A stretch of 9,293 nt of DNA, taken from NCBI GenBank assembly GCA_937989795.1, contig CALKBB010000387.1, positions 1-9,293 on the forward strand, in the 5' to 3' direction. The position numbers were made by a program, and so were the translations under genes. Of this stretch, positions 1-7,034 are shown in pieces (position 1 is the first letter of the stretch; each line of letters begins with the position of its first letter). Under the pieces are notes generated by a model. The model searched no databases. It was not told the origin of the DNA and saw only the letters and a program-made list of their open reading frames with translations. This stretch comes from an uncultured Collinsella sp. (GTDB lineage Bacteria > Actinomycetota > Coriobacteriia > Coriobacteriales > Coriobacteriaceae).

Positions 1-621
1 GAAGTACATGATGCCGCCCAGGACGCCACCGGCGACCAGCGATACAATGGGGACCGTTCGACTGCCCGCAAAAAACGCCAGCGCCGTTGGAAGCTTGGTC
101 TTGTAAAAACGGCCGGTGATCCAGGCGACCAGGCAGCCCACGATAATGCCGCCAAAGACACCAGAGCTGTAGCCAAAAAAGCCGAGCGAGGTAGTGTAGA
201 GTGCGGACTGCTCACTCGCCTGAATGGACGTAAGGCCGACCTTCTGAAGAGCTTCCACCGTTGTATTGTCGGCAGCCAAGCCAGCTGCTCCAAGCAGAAT
301 CTCAACCGTCTTGAGCATGGTGAGATAGCAGACAAGGGCAGAAAAGGCAGCCCAGCCCTTCTCTTTGCGAGACAAGGAGAAGGCGCAGCCGACGGCAAAC
401 AAAACACCGAGGTTTCCAATGATTACCTCGCCGAGACCCTTAAATACCGAGAAGAACGTAAAGAGCGGCGAAGCGGCATACCAGTCCCAATTAACGCCAA
501 GGGACACAAGGGTCAGTTCGGTCGTAAAAACGCTACCGATACCCAAAAAGAGACCGGAAATGGCAATGAGCGTAATCGGAACGAGCATTGCCTTTCCGAA
601 CGATTGGAATTTTTCTTTCAT
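1..621 (-). CDS. PTS sugar permease, EIIC domain (partial, C-terminus off the left edge)
   Basis: This is the membrane channel subunit of a phosphotransferase system, which imports a sugar and phosphorylates it during transport. The gene reads leftward from an ATG at 621, and 207 codons stay open to the window edge. GGAGGG lies just upstream of the ATG on the minus strand. The protein starts MKEKFQSFGKAMLVPITLIA and has hydrophobic segments near residues 12-31, 66-80 and 90-110. The stretches GNLGVLFAVGCAFSLSRKEKGW (given here as the conserved GNL-LFA-G-A pattern, about residues 67-84) and LPTALAFFAGSRTVPIV (about 180-196) are typical of the EIIC_1 family of glucose, glucoside, maltose and N-acetylglucosamine permeases. 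The sugar cannot be assigned from this half. A IIB domain, fused or separate, would be expected beyond the left edge. No IIA domain is visible here; the EIIA at 4628 could serve it. Family call is firm, substrate open. Confidence 0.88.
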   Translation of the reverse strand, partial: MKEKFQSFGKAMLVPITLIAISGLFLGIGSVFTTELTLVSLGVNWDWYAASPLFTFFSVFKGLGEVIIGNLGVLFAVGCAFSLSRKEKGWAAFSALVCYLTMLKTVEILLGAAGLAADNTTVEALQKVGLTSIQASEQSALYTTSLGFFGYSSGVFGGIIVGCLVAWITGRFYKTKLPTALAFFAGSRTVPIVSLVAGGVLGGIMYF

Positions 622-626
622 CAATT

Positions 627-634
627 CCCTCCTC
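627..634 (-). promoter_or_regulatory. Ribosome binding site of the PTS EIIC gene
   Basis: Minus-strand GAGGAGGG lies 5 bases before the ATG at 621. It is a strong Shine-Dalgarno match and fixes the start. Confidence 0.75.
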
Positions 635-790
635 AATGAGCCTCTATAAACGCCTATTGCACCCCACGTCCCCACACAGGCGAAACGGAAGACATGTTCG
701 GCAATAGAAACAAGGTGACTGTAGAAAGGGACGCACAAAATGCGCAGTGACATCGCGTAATACGGTTAAATCGACCGACGATTGCAAGTA

Positions 791-806
791 TTTACGAATC
801 CGTAAA
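791..806. promoter_or_regulatory. 16-bp inverted repeat upstream of the PTS EIIC gene, possible operator
   Basis: TTTACGAATCCGTAAA has perfect 6-bp arms (TTTACG/CGTAAA) around four bases. It sits 170 bp upstream of the EIIC start inside the 314-base gap 622-935. It looks like a dimeric regulator site, for example for a GntR- or LacI-type sugar regulator, but the regulator is unknown. I could not place a convincing -35/-10 pair in the gap. Apart from this repeat, the weak terminator at 911-933 and the ribosome binding site, I see nothing else there. Confidence 0.35.
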
Positions 807-910
807 CGGCAGCAAATAGGCAGCGAGCGGCAATCTGCAGCGTAGGACAGTCCCCACAGGCCGACAACTGCCGGTATTTTGGCTCATATTTATTGAATTG
901 TTGCTCGCCC

Positions 911-933
911 AAAAGCGCGGAGCATCAACGCGC
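911..933 (-). terminator. Weak intrinsic terminator after feoAB
   Basis: Reading the minus strand just past the feoAB stop, GCGCG and CGCGC pair around a 9-base loop and are followed by TTTT. The stem is only 5 bp, so this is a weak candidate. Confidence 0.35.
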
Positions 934-935
934 CC

Positions 936-3296
936 CTAAGCCAACCCCAGCAATATACCCGCCGAATGCACGACAAACGCCACGATCCAGGCGACCGTCA
1001 CTTGGAACGCAAACACGGCTACAGCGTAGCGCGCGCCCAGCTCACTCTTGACGGCGCCGATGGCCGCCACACAGGGCGGGTACAGCAGCGTAAAGACCAG
1101 GAACACGTAGGCGGTAAACGGAGAGAACATGGTCGACAACACCGCAGGCGAGGTTGCGCCCAAAAGGACCGTGAGGGTCGAGATGACACTCTCCTTGGCA
1201 ATGAGTCCCGTGACGAGCGCCGCCGAGGCGCGCCAGTCGCCAAAGCCGAGCGGGGCCAGCACCGGCGCGATGATGCTGCCCAGACCGGCAAGCAGGCTCT
1301 GCGACTGGTCGGCGACCACGTTAAAGCGAATATCGAACGTCTGCAGGAACCAGATAACCACCGTAGCGGCAAAGATAATGGTAAAGGCCTTGGTAATAAA
1401 GTCCTTGGCCTTATCCCATGCCAGCATCACCGTCGTCTTGACGCTCGGCAGGCGGTAATTGGGGAGCTCCATGATAAACGGCACCGGGTCGCCCTTAAAT
1501 GCCGTGCGGTTGAGCACCAAAGCCGCGACGCAGCCGACCACGATACCGATCAGATAGAGCGAGACCATGGCGGGAACCGTCGCCTGCGGGAAGAATGCCC
1601 CGCACAGCAGACCATAGACCGGCAGTTTGGCAGAGCAGCTCATGAACGGCGTGAGCATGACCGTCATCTTGCGGTCGTGCTCGGATGGGAGCGTACGGGT
1701 CGACATGATAGCCGGCACGGTGCAGCCAAAACCGACGAGCATGGGCACAAAGCTGCGGCCCGACAGGCCAAAGCGGCGCAGCACTTTATCCATGACAAAG
1801 GCCACGCGCGCCATATAGCCCGAGTCTTCCAGAATGGAGAGAAACAAGAAGAGCACGACGATAATCGGCAGGAAGGTCAGCACGCTGCCCACGCCCGCAA
1901 GCACGCCATCGACAGCCAGCGAGCGCACCACGTCGTTGATACCAAATGCCTTGAGGCCCGCATCGACATAAGCGATAGCGGCTGCAACGCCATCTTCCAT
2001 CAGACCTTGCAGTGCCGCGCCAATCACGCCAAACGTCAGCCAAAAGACAAGGCCCATAATCACCAGGAACGCCGGAATGGCCGTGTAGCGACCCGTCAGG
2101 ACGCGGTCGATCTTAACGGAGCGCACGTGCTCGCGGCTCTCGTGCGGTTTGACGACGCAGCGCCCACACACGTCGCCGATAAAGCTAAAGCGCATATCGG
2201 CCAGCGCGGACAGGCGGTCGGTGCCGGCCTCGCCCTCCATCTGGGTAATGATGTGCTCGATAGCGTCGAGCTCGTTGCGATCCAGGTGAAGTGCCTCGGT
2301 CACCAGCTCGTCGCCCTCAACCAGCTTGGTCGCCGCAAAACGCACGGGAATGTGCGCCGTCGCGGCATGGTCCTCGATAAGGTTGGCGATGCCGTGAATG
2401 CAGCGATGCAGCGCGCCGCCGTCTGGACCATCGGGCGCACAGAAGTCCAGGCGACCGGGGCGTTCGCGGAACCGTGCCACGTGCAAGGCATGATCCACCA
2501 GCTCACCGATACCCTCGTTGCGGGCAGCGCTAATGGGGACAACGGGCACGCCCAACAGGCTCTCAAGCAGGTTGACGTCCACGGCGCCGCCGTTGGCCGT
2601 CACCTCGTCCATCATGTTGAGCGCGATGACCATGGGGCAGTCGAGCTCCATAAGCTGCAGCGTCAGGTACAGATTGCGCTCGATGTTGGTCGCGTCAATG
2701 ATATCGATGATGGCGTCGGGATGCTCATCCAGGATAAACTGGCGGCTCACGATCTCCTCACCCGTGTACGGCGACAGAGAGTAAATGCCGGGCAGGTCGG
2801 TAACGCTCGCCTCGGGGTGGTTACGAATGGTACCGTCTTTGCGGTCGACCGTCACGCCGGGAAAGTTGCCGACGTGCTGGTTGGAGCCCGTAAGCTGGTT
2901 GAACAGCGTGGTCTTGCCGCAGTTTTGGTTGCCGGCGAGGGCAAAATGCAGTGACGCGCCCTCGGGCACGGCCGTCTTCGCGGCGCGGGGCGAATACGTC
3001 CCCTCGCCAAGTGCCGGATGCTCCGTCGTGCCGATTGCGGCGTTAGCGCGCGGACCCGCATCGGTGTCGTGAACACCCACGAGCTCGATGCGAGCGGCAT
3101 CGTCCTTGCGCAGCGTCAACTCGTAGCCACGCAGGCGGATCTCGAGCGGGTCACCCATGGGGGCGTACTTCATCATGGTAACTTCGGTGCCCGGCGTTAG
3201 ACCCATGTCCAAAATATGCTGTCGAAGCGCCTGATCGTCGGATGTCACCGATGCGACAACGGCGTCCTTTCCAATCTCGAGTGTATCGAGCTTCAC
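936..3296 (-). CDS. feoB: Fused FeoA-FeoB ferrous iron transporter
   Basis: This inner-membrane protein imports Fe2+ under anaerobic conditions. The 786-residue reading carries an N-terminal FeoA-like SH3 domain (about 1-75), a linker (76-115), then a FeoB G domain: G1 GNQNCGKT at 122-129, G2 threonine at 149 in GVTV, G3 DLPG at 167-170, G4 NMMD at 227-230 and a G5-like ISA near 255-257. A helical GDI-type region follows, then the membrane part from about 400 with the gate motif VGFGCTVPA (521-529), the SCSAKLPVY segment (553-561) and PPCVAAIG (740-747). These cysteine-bearing motifs are characteristic of FeoB. The start is GTG at 3296, behind GGGGGAGG, and it gives an intact FeoA domain. FeoA and FeoB are often separate genes, and here they are one chain. 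No feoC is visible. A promoter and possible metal-regulated repeats lie upstream. The long plus-strand reading opposite it is a shadow. Confidence 0.97.
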   Translation of the reverse strand: MKLDTLEIGKDAVVASVTSDDQALRQHILDMGLTPGTEVTMMKYAPMGDPLEIRLRGYELTLRKDDAARIELVGVHDTDAGPRANAAIGTTEHPALGEGTYSPRAAKTAVPEGASLHFALAGNQNCGKTTLFNQLTGSNQHVGNFPGVTVDRKDGTIRNHPEASVTDLPGIYSLSPYTGEEIVSRQFILDEHPDAIIDIIDATNIERNLYLTLQLMELDCPMVIALNMMDEVTANGGAVDVNLLESLLGVPVVPISAARNEGIGELVDHALHVARFRERPGRLDFCAPDGPDGGALHRCIHGIANLIEDHAATAHIPVRFAATKLVEGDELVTEALHLDRNELDAIEHIITQMEGEAGTDRLSALADMRFSFIGDVCGRCVVKPHESREHVRSVKIDRVLTGRYTAIPAFLVIMGLVFWLTFGVIGAALQGLMEDGVAAAIAYVDAGLKAFGINDVVRSLAVDGVLAGVGSVLTFLPIIVVLFLFLSILEDSGYMARVAFVMDKVLRRFGLSGRSFVPMLVGFGCTVPAIMSTRTLPSEHDRKMTVMLTPFMSCSAKLPVYGLLCGAFFPQATVPAMVSLYLIGIVVGCVAALVLNRTAFKGDPVPFIMELPNYRLPSVKTTVMLAWDKAKDFITKAFTIIFAATVVIWFLQTFDIRFNVVADQSQSLLAGLGSIIAPVLAPLGFGDWRASAALVTGLIAKESVISTLTVLLGATSPAVLSTMFSPFTAYVFLVFTLLYPPCVAAIGAVKSELGARYAVAVFAFQVTVAWIVAFVVHSAGILLGLA

Positions 3297-3305
3297 GTCC
3301 GTGTT

Positions 3306-3313
3306 CCTCCCCC
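3306..3313 (-). promoter_or_regulatory. Ribosome binding site deciding the GTG start of feoAB
   Basis: Minus-strand GGGGGAGG lies 9 bases ahead of GTG at 3296. No ATG is better placed, and the GTG start yields the full FeoA domain. Confidence 0.65.
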
Positions 3314-3345
3314 GGCGCCCACAGGGCGTTACATTTTGTTTATCT

Positions 3346-3371
3346 TGGCTAACCGTTTGCCATGGCTAACC
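3346..3371 (-). promoter_or_regulatory. GGTTAGCC repeats, possible iron-dependent (DtxR/IdeR-like) operator of feoAB
   Basis: On the minus strand GGTTAGCCA occurs twice, 17 bp apart (plus positions 3363-3371 and 3346-3354), with a further GGTTA about 8 bp upstream of the first. Between them, 3355-3370 (plus GTTTGCCATGGCTAAC) is a near-perfect palindrome with one mismatched pair. The half-site GGTTAG resembles the DtxR/IdeR iron box. The repeats lie just downstream of the predicted -10, where a repressor could block transcription. The regulator is inferred; spacing differs from the classical 19-bp iron box. Confidence 0.4.
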
Positions 3372-3383
3372 ATTTAACCACGC

Positions 3384-3413
3384 ATGATAGCGCGAACACA
3401 CACCGATGTTCAA
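3384..3413 (-). promoter_or_regulatory. Predicted sigma70-type promoter of feoAB
   Basis: On the minus strand, TTGAAC (plus 3408-3413) and TATCAT (plus 3384-3389) are separated by 18 bp. Transcription would start near 3377, giving a leader of about 80 bases that begins within or next to the GGTTAGCC repeats. This gives feoAB its own promoter, separate from the upstream hydrolase gene. Confidence 0.5.
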
Positions 3414-3453
3414 TCGGCAGATTGCCGCCCTGGCGGGCTTGCAACGTCATGTG

Positions 3454-3481
3454 GTTACGGCGTTTGGCAAAACGCCGTAAC
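3454..3481 (-). terminator. Perfect 12-bp-arm hairpin at the hydrolase stop codon, probable terminator
   Basis: GTTACGGCGTTT (3454-3465) and AAACGCCGTAAC (3470-3481) pair perfectly around a 4-base loop. On the minus strand the stem begins with the last base of the hydrolase TAG. There is no T-run after it in that direction, so it may act as a transcript-end stabiliser or a non-canonical terminator. It separates the hydrolase gene from the feoAB promoter. Confidence 0.55.
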
Positions 3482-4383
3482 TAAAACCCGTGGCGCTCCA
3501 GGAAGCGGAAGGCCAGACGGATCCAGGGACGGACGGAAATCTGCTTGTCCTCGTTGTCGACCGCGGTATTGGCATTTCCGAGCGAAAGGCCGTGGCCGCC
3601 CTGGTCAAAGACGTGCATCTCGCATGCAACACCCTCCTCGGCCATGCGCTGCGCAAACGGGTAGACCTGCGCGACCGGCGCCGTCTTGTCGTCCGAAACG
3701 CCCCACACAAAGGTCGGGGGCATCTGGCGCGAAACGTGCGTGGTAGGGCAAATGTCGGTCAAGTGCTCATCGGTCGCCTCGCCGCCCGTCACCATCGACA
3801 GATAGTCGTTGAGCAAATCGCGCCCCGTCTTGCCACCCGTCTTGGGCACGCGCAGGTCGATGCGCGGGTCGCGCGTCTGCATATCGCGCACATAGGCAAG
3901 GTCGAGCAACGGATAGCCCAGCACCACGGCGTCGGGACGAATATCCTCCGGACGAGCCCCGGCAAGGCCCGCGAAGGATCCGGTCTTCCACTGCGTTGCC
4001 AACGAGGCGCAGATCATGCCGCCCGCCGAGAAACCCACGATGCACACGCGCTTGGGATCGACATGCCACTCGTCGGCGTTGGCGCGCACGGTAGCGACCA
4101 TCTTGGCGAGGTCCGCCTGCGGGTGCGGAAAGCTCACGTCGCCCGTGGCACTCGTCACATAGTTGAGCACAAAGGCCTGGTAACCGTGATCCAAAAACGC
4201 AAACGCCACAGGATCCTGCTCATGCGGAGCGATATGCGTAAACGCACCTCCGCCACAGATAATCACCGCGGGGCGGCGGCCATTGGGCTTGTCGGGCAGC
4301 GGCTCGGCACCCAGATACGTAAACGTCGCCGGATAATCCTCGGTCGGCTCCTCGCCCCACAGCGCATGGTTCTCAATAATCAT
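3481..4383 (-). CDS. Alpha/beta hydrolase, acetyl-esterase/lipase-like
   Basis: This is a 300-residue, apparently cytoplasmic serine hydrolase of the alpha/beta fold, close to the Aes/BD-FAE esterase group; the natural ester is unknown. Visible features are the oxyanion-type CGGGAF (43-48), the nucleophile elbow GFSAGG (117-122, Ser119), the acid in GVSDDKTAPV (Asp231 or Asp232, the latter fitting the D-x-x-V-P pattern better) and the histidine in QGGHGL (His264). The order Ser-Asp-His is complete. I chose ATG at 4383, preceded on the minus strand by AGGGAG at about 8 bases. The frame stays open upstream to 4722, but that extension would run over the start of the divergent EIIA gene and lacks recognisable hydrolase sequence. 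No signal peptide is seen. It reads toward feoAB but is separated from it by a hairpin and a promoter, so a functional link is not supported. Confidence 0.88.
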   Translation of the reverse strand: MIIENHALWGEEPTEDYPATFTYLGAEPLPDKPNGRRPAVIICGGGAFTHIAPHEQDPVAFAFLDHGYQAFVLNYVTSATGDVSFPHPQADLAKMVATVRANADEWHVDPKRVCIVGFSAGGMICASLATQWKTGSFAGLAGARPEDIRPDAVVLGYPLLDLAYVRDMQTRDPRIDLRVPKTGGKTGRDLLNDYLSMVTGGEATDEHLTDICPTTHVSRQMPPTFVWGVSDDKTAPVAQVYPFAQRMAEEGVACEMHVFDQGGHGLSLGNANTAVDNEDKQISVRPWIRLAFRFLERHGF

Positions 4384-4396
4384 ATGTGCTCCCTTC

Positions 4397-4411
4397 GCGC
4401 AAATTATGCGC
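4397..4411. repeat. Small inverted repeat just before the hydrolase gene
   Basis: GCGCA and TGCGC flank AATTA, 14 bases upstream of the hydrolase start, next to its ribosome binding site. It could be an operator or a leader hairpin. Short perfect arms of this kind also arise by chance. Confidence 0.25.
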
Positions 4412-4569
4412 CCTTGTTTTTCGCCTTCAAGCGTACCCCACTTGAACCCGTGGCGCAGAAACACTCCAGCAATAAGTTTCCCTTCAACTGATATATCACA
4501 TAATCCCAGCTCAGAGGTATCGCTGAGCAGCGTAAAATAGGGGGCGTTGACCAAGCCGCGAAACATATA

Positions 4570-4581
4570 TGAAACGTTTCC
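4570..4581. promoter_or_regulatory. LacI-family-type operator in front of the EIIA gene
   Basis: TGAAACGTTTCC contains the perfect palindrome GAAACGTTTC centred on CG, and matches the TGAAACGTTTCA type of site bound by many LacI-family sugar regulators in all but the last base. It lies 46 bp upstream of the EIIA ATG. A possible -35 (TTGACC, 4547-4552) precedes it, and a TATGAA (4568-4573) overlaps it, but their 15-bp spacing is poor. Repression by a sugar-responsive or catabolite regulator is inferred. Confidence 0.45.
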
Positions 4582-4627
4582 GGCAAACCAAGCGCGCGAT
4601 ATGCGCCTATTTAAGTTGGAGGCAACT

Positions 4628-5191
4628 ATGGGTCTGCTCGATTCGTTTAAGTCCACCTTCACCTCGACGGGCGAGGCGTCCGTTCCGCCCGCAGCAAGCT
4701 TCGCCACCCGCGAAGGCGTCATCTATGCCCCCGTCAACGGCGTGCTCGTCAACCTGGACGAGGTCCCTGACGAGACGATCGCCTCGGGCATGCTTGGCCA
4801 GGGCTATGGCATCGAGCCCATTACCGGCACCATCTATGCGCCCGCCAACGGCCGCATCGGTGCCACCACCGTCACCAACCACTCCATCGGCATGATTACC
4901 GAAGACGGCCTGCGCGTGTTCATCCATGTCGGCCTGGGCACCGTGGAAATGAACGGCAAGGGTTTTGCCCGCTTTGTCGAGATGGGCGATGTGGTCAAGG
5001 CAGGCCAGCCTCTCATCAGCTTCGACCGCGAGGCCATCAAGGCCGCCGGTCACGAGGACATCGTGACCGTCATCGTCTCCGAGCTCGATCGTCTTAAGAG
5101 CATCGACCATGTCGGCGAGTCTGGAACGCTTATCGGCGGCAACCCGCTCGTCAAGCTTGGCGACCCGCTGCTGGTGGCCAAGACCAAGTAG
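4628..5191 (+). CDS. crr: Stand-alone PTS EIIA component, glucose type
   Basis: This 187-residue cytoplasmic phosphocarrier accepts phosphate from HPr and passes it to the IIB domain of a sugar permease. It covers one complete EIIA domain of the PTS_EIIA_1 family. VFIHVGLGTVEMNG (97-110) holds the phosphorylated histidine (His100, equivalent to His90 of E. coli EIIA-Glc), and TNHSIG (83-88) holds the partner histidine (His85). The YAPVNGVLVNLDEVPDE segment (33-49) is the usual beta-strand start. The ATG at 4628 follows TTGGAGGCAACT. An in-frame TTG at 4547 would add 27 residues that do not look like the family. No IIB or IIC domain adjoins it. It has its own terminator, so it probably serves permeases encoded elsewhere, as E. 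coli Crr does. The gene symbol is by homology; whether it also has Crr-like regulatory roles is unknown. Confidence 0.93.
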   Translation: MGLLDSFKSTFTSTGEASVPPAASFATREGVIYAPVNGVLVNLDEVPDETIASGMLGQGYGIEPITGTIYAPANGRIGATTVTNHSIGMITEDGLRVFIHVGLGTVEMNGKGFARFVEMGDVVKAGQPLISFDREAIKAAGHEDIVTVIVSELDRLKSIDHVGESGTLIGGNPLVKLGDPLLVAKTK

Positions 5192-5228
5192 TCGAGCCGC
5201 ACGCCGCACAGCCAAAAGGCACCACGCC

Positions 5229-5267
5229 AAGCGCCCGCGACCATTTGGCCGCGGGCGCTTTTCGTTT
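5229..5267 (+). terminator. Intrinsic terminator after the EIIA gene
   Basis: AAGCGCCCGCG pairs with CGCGGGCGCTT around a 10-base loop and runs into TTTTCGTTT. The 11-bp GC-rich stem begins 37 bases after the EIIA stop. Confidence 0.88.
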
Positions 5268-5372
5268 GAAAAACCATCTCGCCAATGCCTTATCTGTATA
5301 GCCCAAATGAACCGAGCTGCTAGAATATCGAACTGTATGGATAACTATCATTCAACCGTTATGGGAGGATAC

Positions 5373-6776
5373 GTGAACCGCACCAAAATCGCGCAGCTCT
5401 ATGCCGATGCCGAGTCGCTCGGCGGCCAGACCGTCACCGTCGCCGGCTGGGTCAAGTCCGTCCGCGACATGAAGAACTTTGGCTTTGTTACGCTCAACGA
5501 CGGCAGCTGCTTCCGCGACCTGCAGGTCGTCATGAACCGCGAGGCACTCGACAACTACGACGAGATCGCCCATCAAAACGTCTCGGCCGCACTCATTTGC
5601 ACCGGCACCGTCAAGCTGACCCCCGATGCGCCCCAGCCTTTCGAGCTTTCTGCCACTTCCATCGAGGTCGAGGGCGTCAGCGCCCCGGATTACCCGCTGC
5701 AGAAGAAGCGTGCAACCGTCGAGTTCCTGCGCACCCAGCAGCACCTGCGCCCGCGCACCAACCTGTTCCGCGCCGTGTTCCGCATCCGCTCTGTCGCGGC
5801 TGCCGCCATCCACCGCTTCTTCCAGGAGCAGGGCTTTGTCTACGTCAACACCCCCATCATCACCACGAGTGACTGCGAGGGCGCCGGCGAGATGTTCCGC
5901 GTGACCACGCTCGACCCCAAAAATCCGCCCCTCACCGAGTCCGGCGAGGTCGACTGGAGCCAGGACTTCTTTGGCAAGCACGCGAGCCTGACCGTGTCCG
6001 GCCAGCTCAATGCCGAGAACTTTGCCATGGCCTTTGGCGACGTGTACACCTTTGGCCCCACCTTCCGCGCCGAGAACTCCAACACCACGCGCCATGCCGC
6101 CGAGTTTTGGATGATCGAGCCCGAGATGGCCTTTGCCGACCTTAACGACTACATGGATAACGCCGAGGCCATGCTCAAGTACGTCCTTAAGGACGTTATG
6201 GCCACCTGCCCCGACGAGCTCAACATGCTCAACAAGTTTGTGGACAAGGGCCTGATCGAGCGCCTGGACCACGTGGCAAACTCTGACTTTGCCCGCGTTA
6301 CCTACACCGAGGCCGTCGAAATCCTGGAGCAGGCCGTCGCCGCCGGCCACAAGTTTGACTATCCCGTGAGCTGGGGCATCGACCTGCAGACCGAGCACGA
6401 GCGCTTCCTGACCGAGGAGCACTTTAAGCGCCCGACCTTCGTGACCGACTACCCGGCCGAAATCAAGGCCTTCTACATGCGCATGACCGACGACGGCAAG
6501 ACCGTCGCCGCCGCCGACTGCCTGGTGCCGGGCATCGGCGAGATTATCGGTGGCTCCCAGCGCGAAGAGCGCCTGGACCTGCTCGAAGGTCGAATTAAGG
6601 ATCTGGGCATGGCCCCCGAGCAGTACAAGTACTATCTGGACCTGCGCCGCTATGGCTCCTGCAAGCACGCCGGCTACGGCTTGGGCTTTGAGCGCTTGGT
6701 CATGTACCTGACGGGCGTGGGCAACATCCGCGACGTCCTGCCGCACCCGCGCACCGTGGGCAACGCCGACTTCTAA
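5373..6776 (+). CDS. asnS: Asparaginyl-tRNA synthetase
   Basis: This cytoplasmic class II enzyme charges tRNA-Asn with asparagine using ATP. The 467 residues match the usual length of about 465. An N-terminal OB-fold anticodon-binding domain (about 17-110, with VTVAGWVKSVRD) is followed by the catalytic core: the PIITTSDCEGAGEMF segment (161-175), motif 2 FRAENSNTTRH (231-241) and motif 3 GYGLGFERL (434-442), ending in NIRDVLPHPRT. The DCEGAGEMF and ENSNTTRH sequences are asparaginyl rather than aspartyl in type. I chose the GTG at 5373 because GGGAGG lies just before it, though the 4-base spacing is short. An in-frame ATG at 5337 would add 12 residues and could be used on a leaderless message, since a TAGAAT -10 candidate lies at 5321-5326 with no clear -35. 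A direct asnS suggests that Asn-tRNA need not depend on the amidotransferase route. Confidence 0.97.
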   Translation: MNRTKIAQLYADAESLGGQTVTVAGWVKSVRDMKNFGFVTLNDGSCFRDLQVVMNREALDNYDEIAHQNVSAALICTGTVKLTPDAPQPFELSATSIEVEGVSAPDYPLQKKRATVEFLRTQQHLRPRTNLFRAVFRIRSVAAAAIHRFFQEQGFVYVNTPIITTSDCEGAGEMFRVTTLDPKNPPLTESGEVDWSQDFFGKHASLTVSGQLNAENFAMAFGDVYTFGPTFRAENSNTTRHAAEFWMIEPEMAFADLNDYMDNAEAMLKYVLKDVMATCPDELNMLNKFVDKGLIERLDHVANSDFARVTYTEAVEILEQAVAAGHKFDYPVSWGIDLQTEHERFLTEEHFKRPTFVTDYPAEIKAFYMRMTDDGKTVAAADCLVPGIGEIIGGSQREERLDLLEGRIKDLGMAPEQYKYYLDLRRYGSCKHAGYGLGFERLVMYLTGVGNIRDVLPHPRTVGNADF

Positions 6777-6822
6777 TCGTCGGACGCTAGCTCGCGTCGC
6801 CACACGCCAACTCTCATCGCAC

Positions 6823-6858
6823 AAGCGTCTCTCGGCATCGGTCGAGAGACGCTTTTTT
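6823..6858 (+). terminator. Intrinsic terminator after asnS
   Basis: AAGCGTCTCTCG pairs perfectly with CGAGAGACGCTT around an 8-base loop, with six T residues at 6853-6858. It is a textbook intrinsic terminator 46 bases after the asnS stop. The rest of the gap to 7034 shows only a CTTTTGG repeated 11 bp apart (6876 and 6887) and no clear promoter. Confidence 0.92.
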
Positions 6859-7034
6859 CAACAGCATCCGTCAAGCTTTTGGCAATCTTTTGGTCAGTTG
6901 AGCAGGGCTGTTGAAAACTCGAACCGCCGTTTGCCGACGACTACCGACCGCCCAGAGCGCCCTGCGCCCCTGGGAAAACCCCGCGTCCTAGGCTCCATAC
7001 CGTTGCCACCCAAAACGGAAAGGACGTGGGCACC

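Noticed and set aside
365..649. 94-codon plus-strand open frame
   Set aside because: It overlaps the start and ribosome binding site of the PTS EIIC gene on the other strand and has no family pattern.
966..2954. 662-codon open frame on the plus strand
   Set aside because: It is the antisense shadow of feoAB, His/Arg/Gln-rich and without any recognisable domain; high-GC coding DNA often gives such frames.
3490..4491. 333-codon plus-strand open frame
   Set aside because: It is antisense to the hydrolase, which has a full catalytic triad; the plus reading has no domain.
4489..4498. TGATATATCA palindrome in the divergent intergenic region
   Set aside because: A 10-bp AT-rich palindrome is expected by chance, and no matching -35 is positioned for either gene.
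5352..6824. 490-codon minus-strand open frame
   Set aside because: It lies opposite asnS, whose class II motifs are unmistakable; the reading is a Val/Gly/Ala/His-rich shadow.
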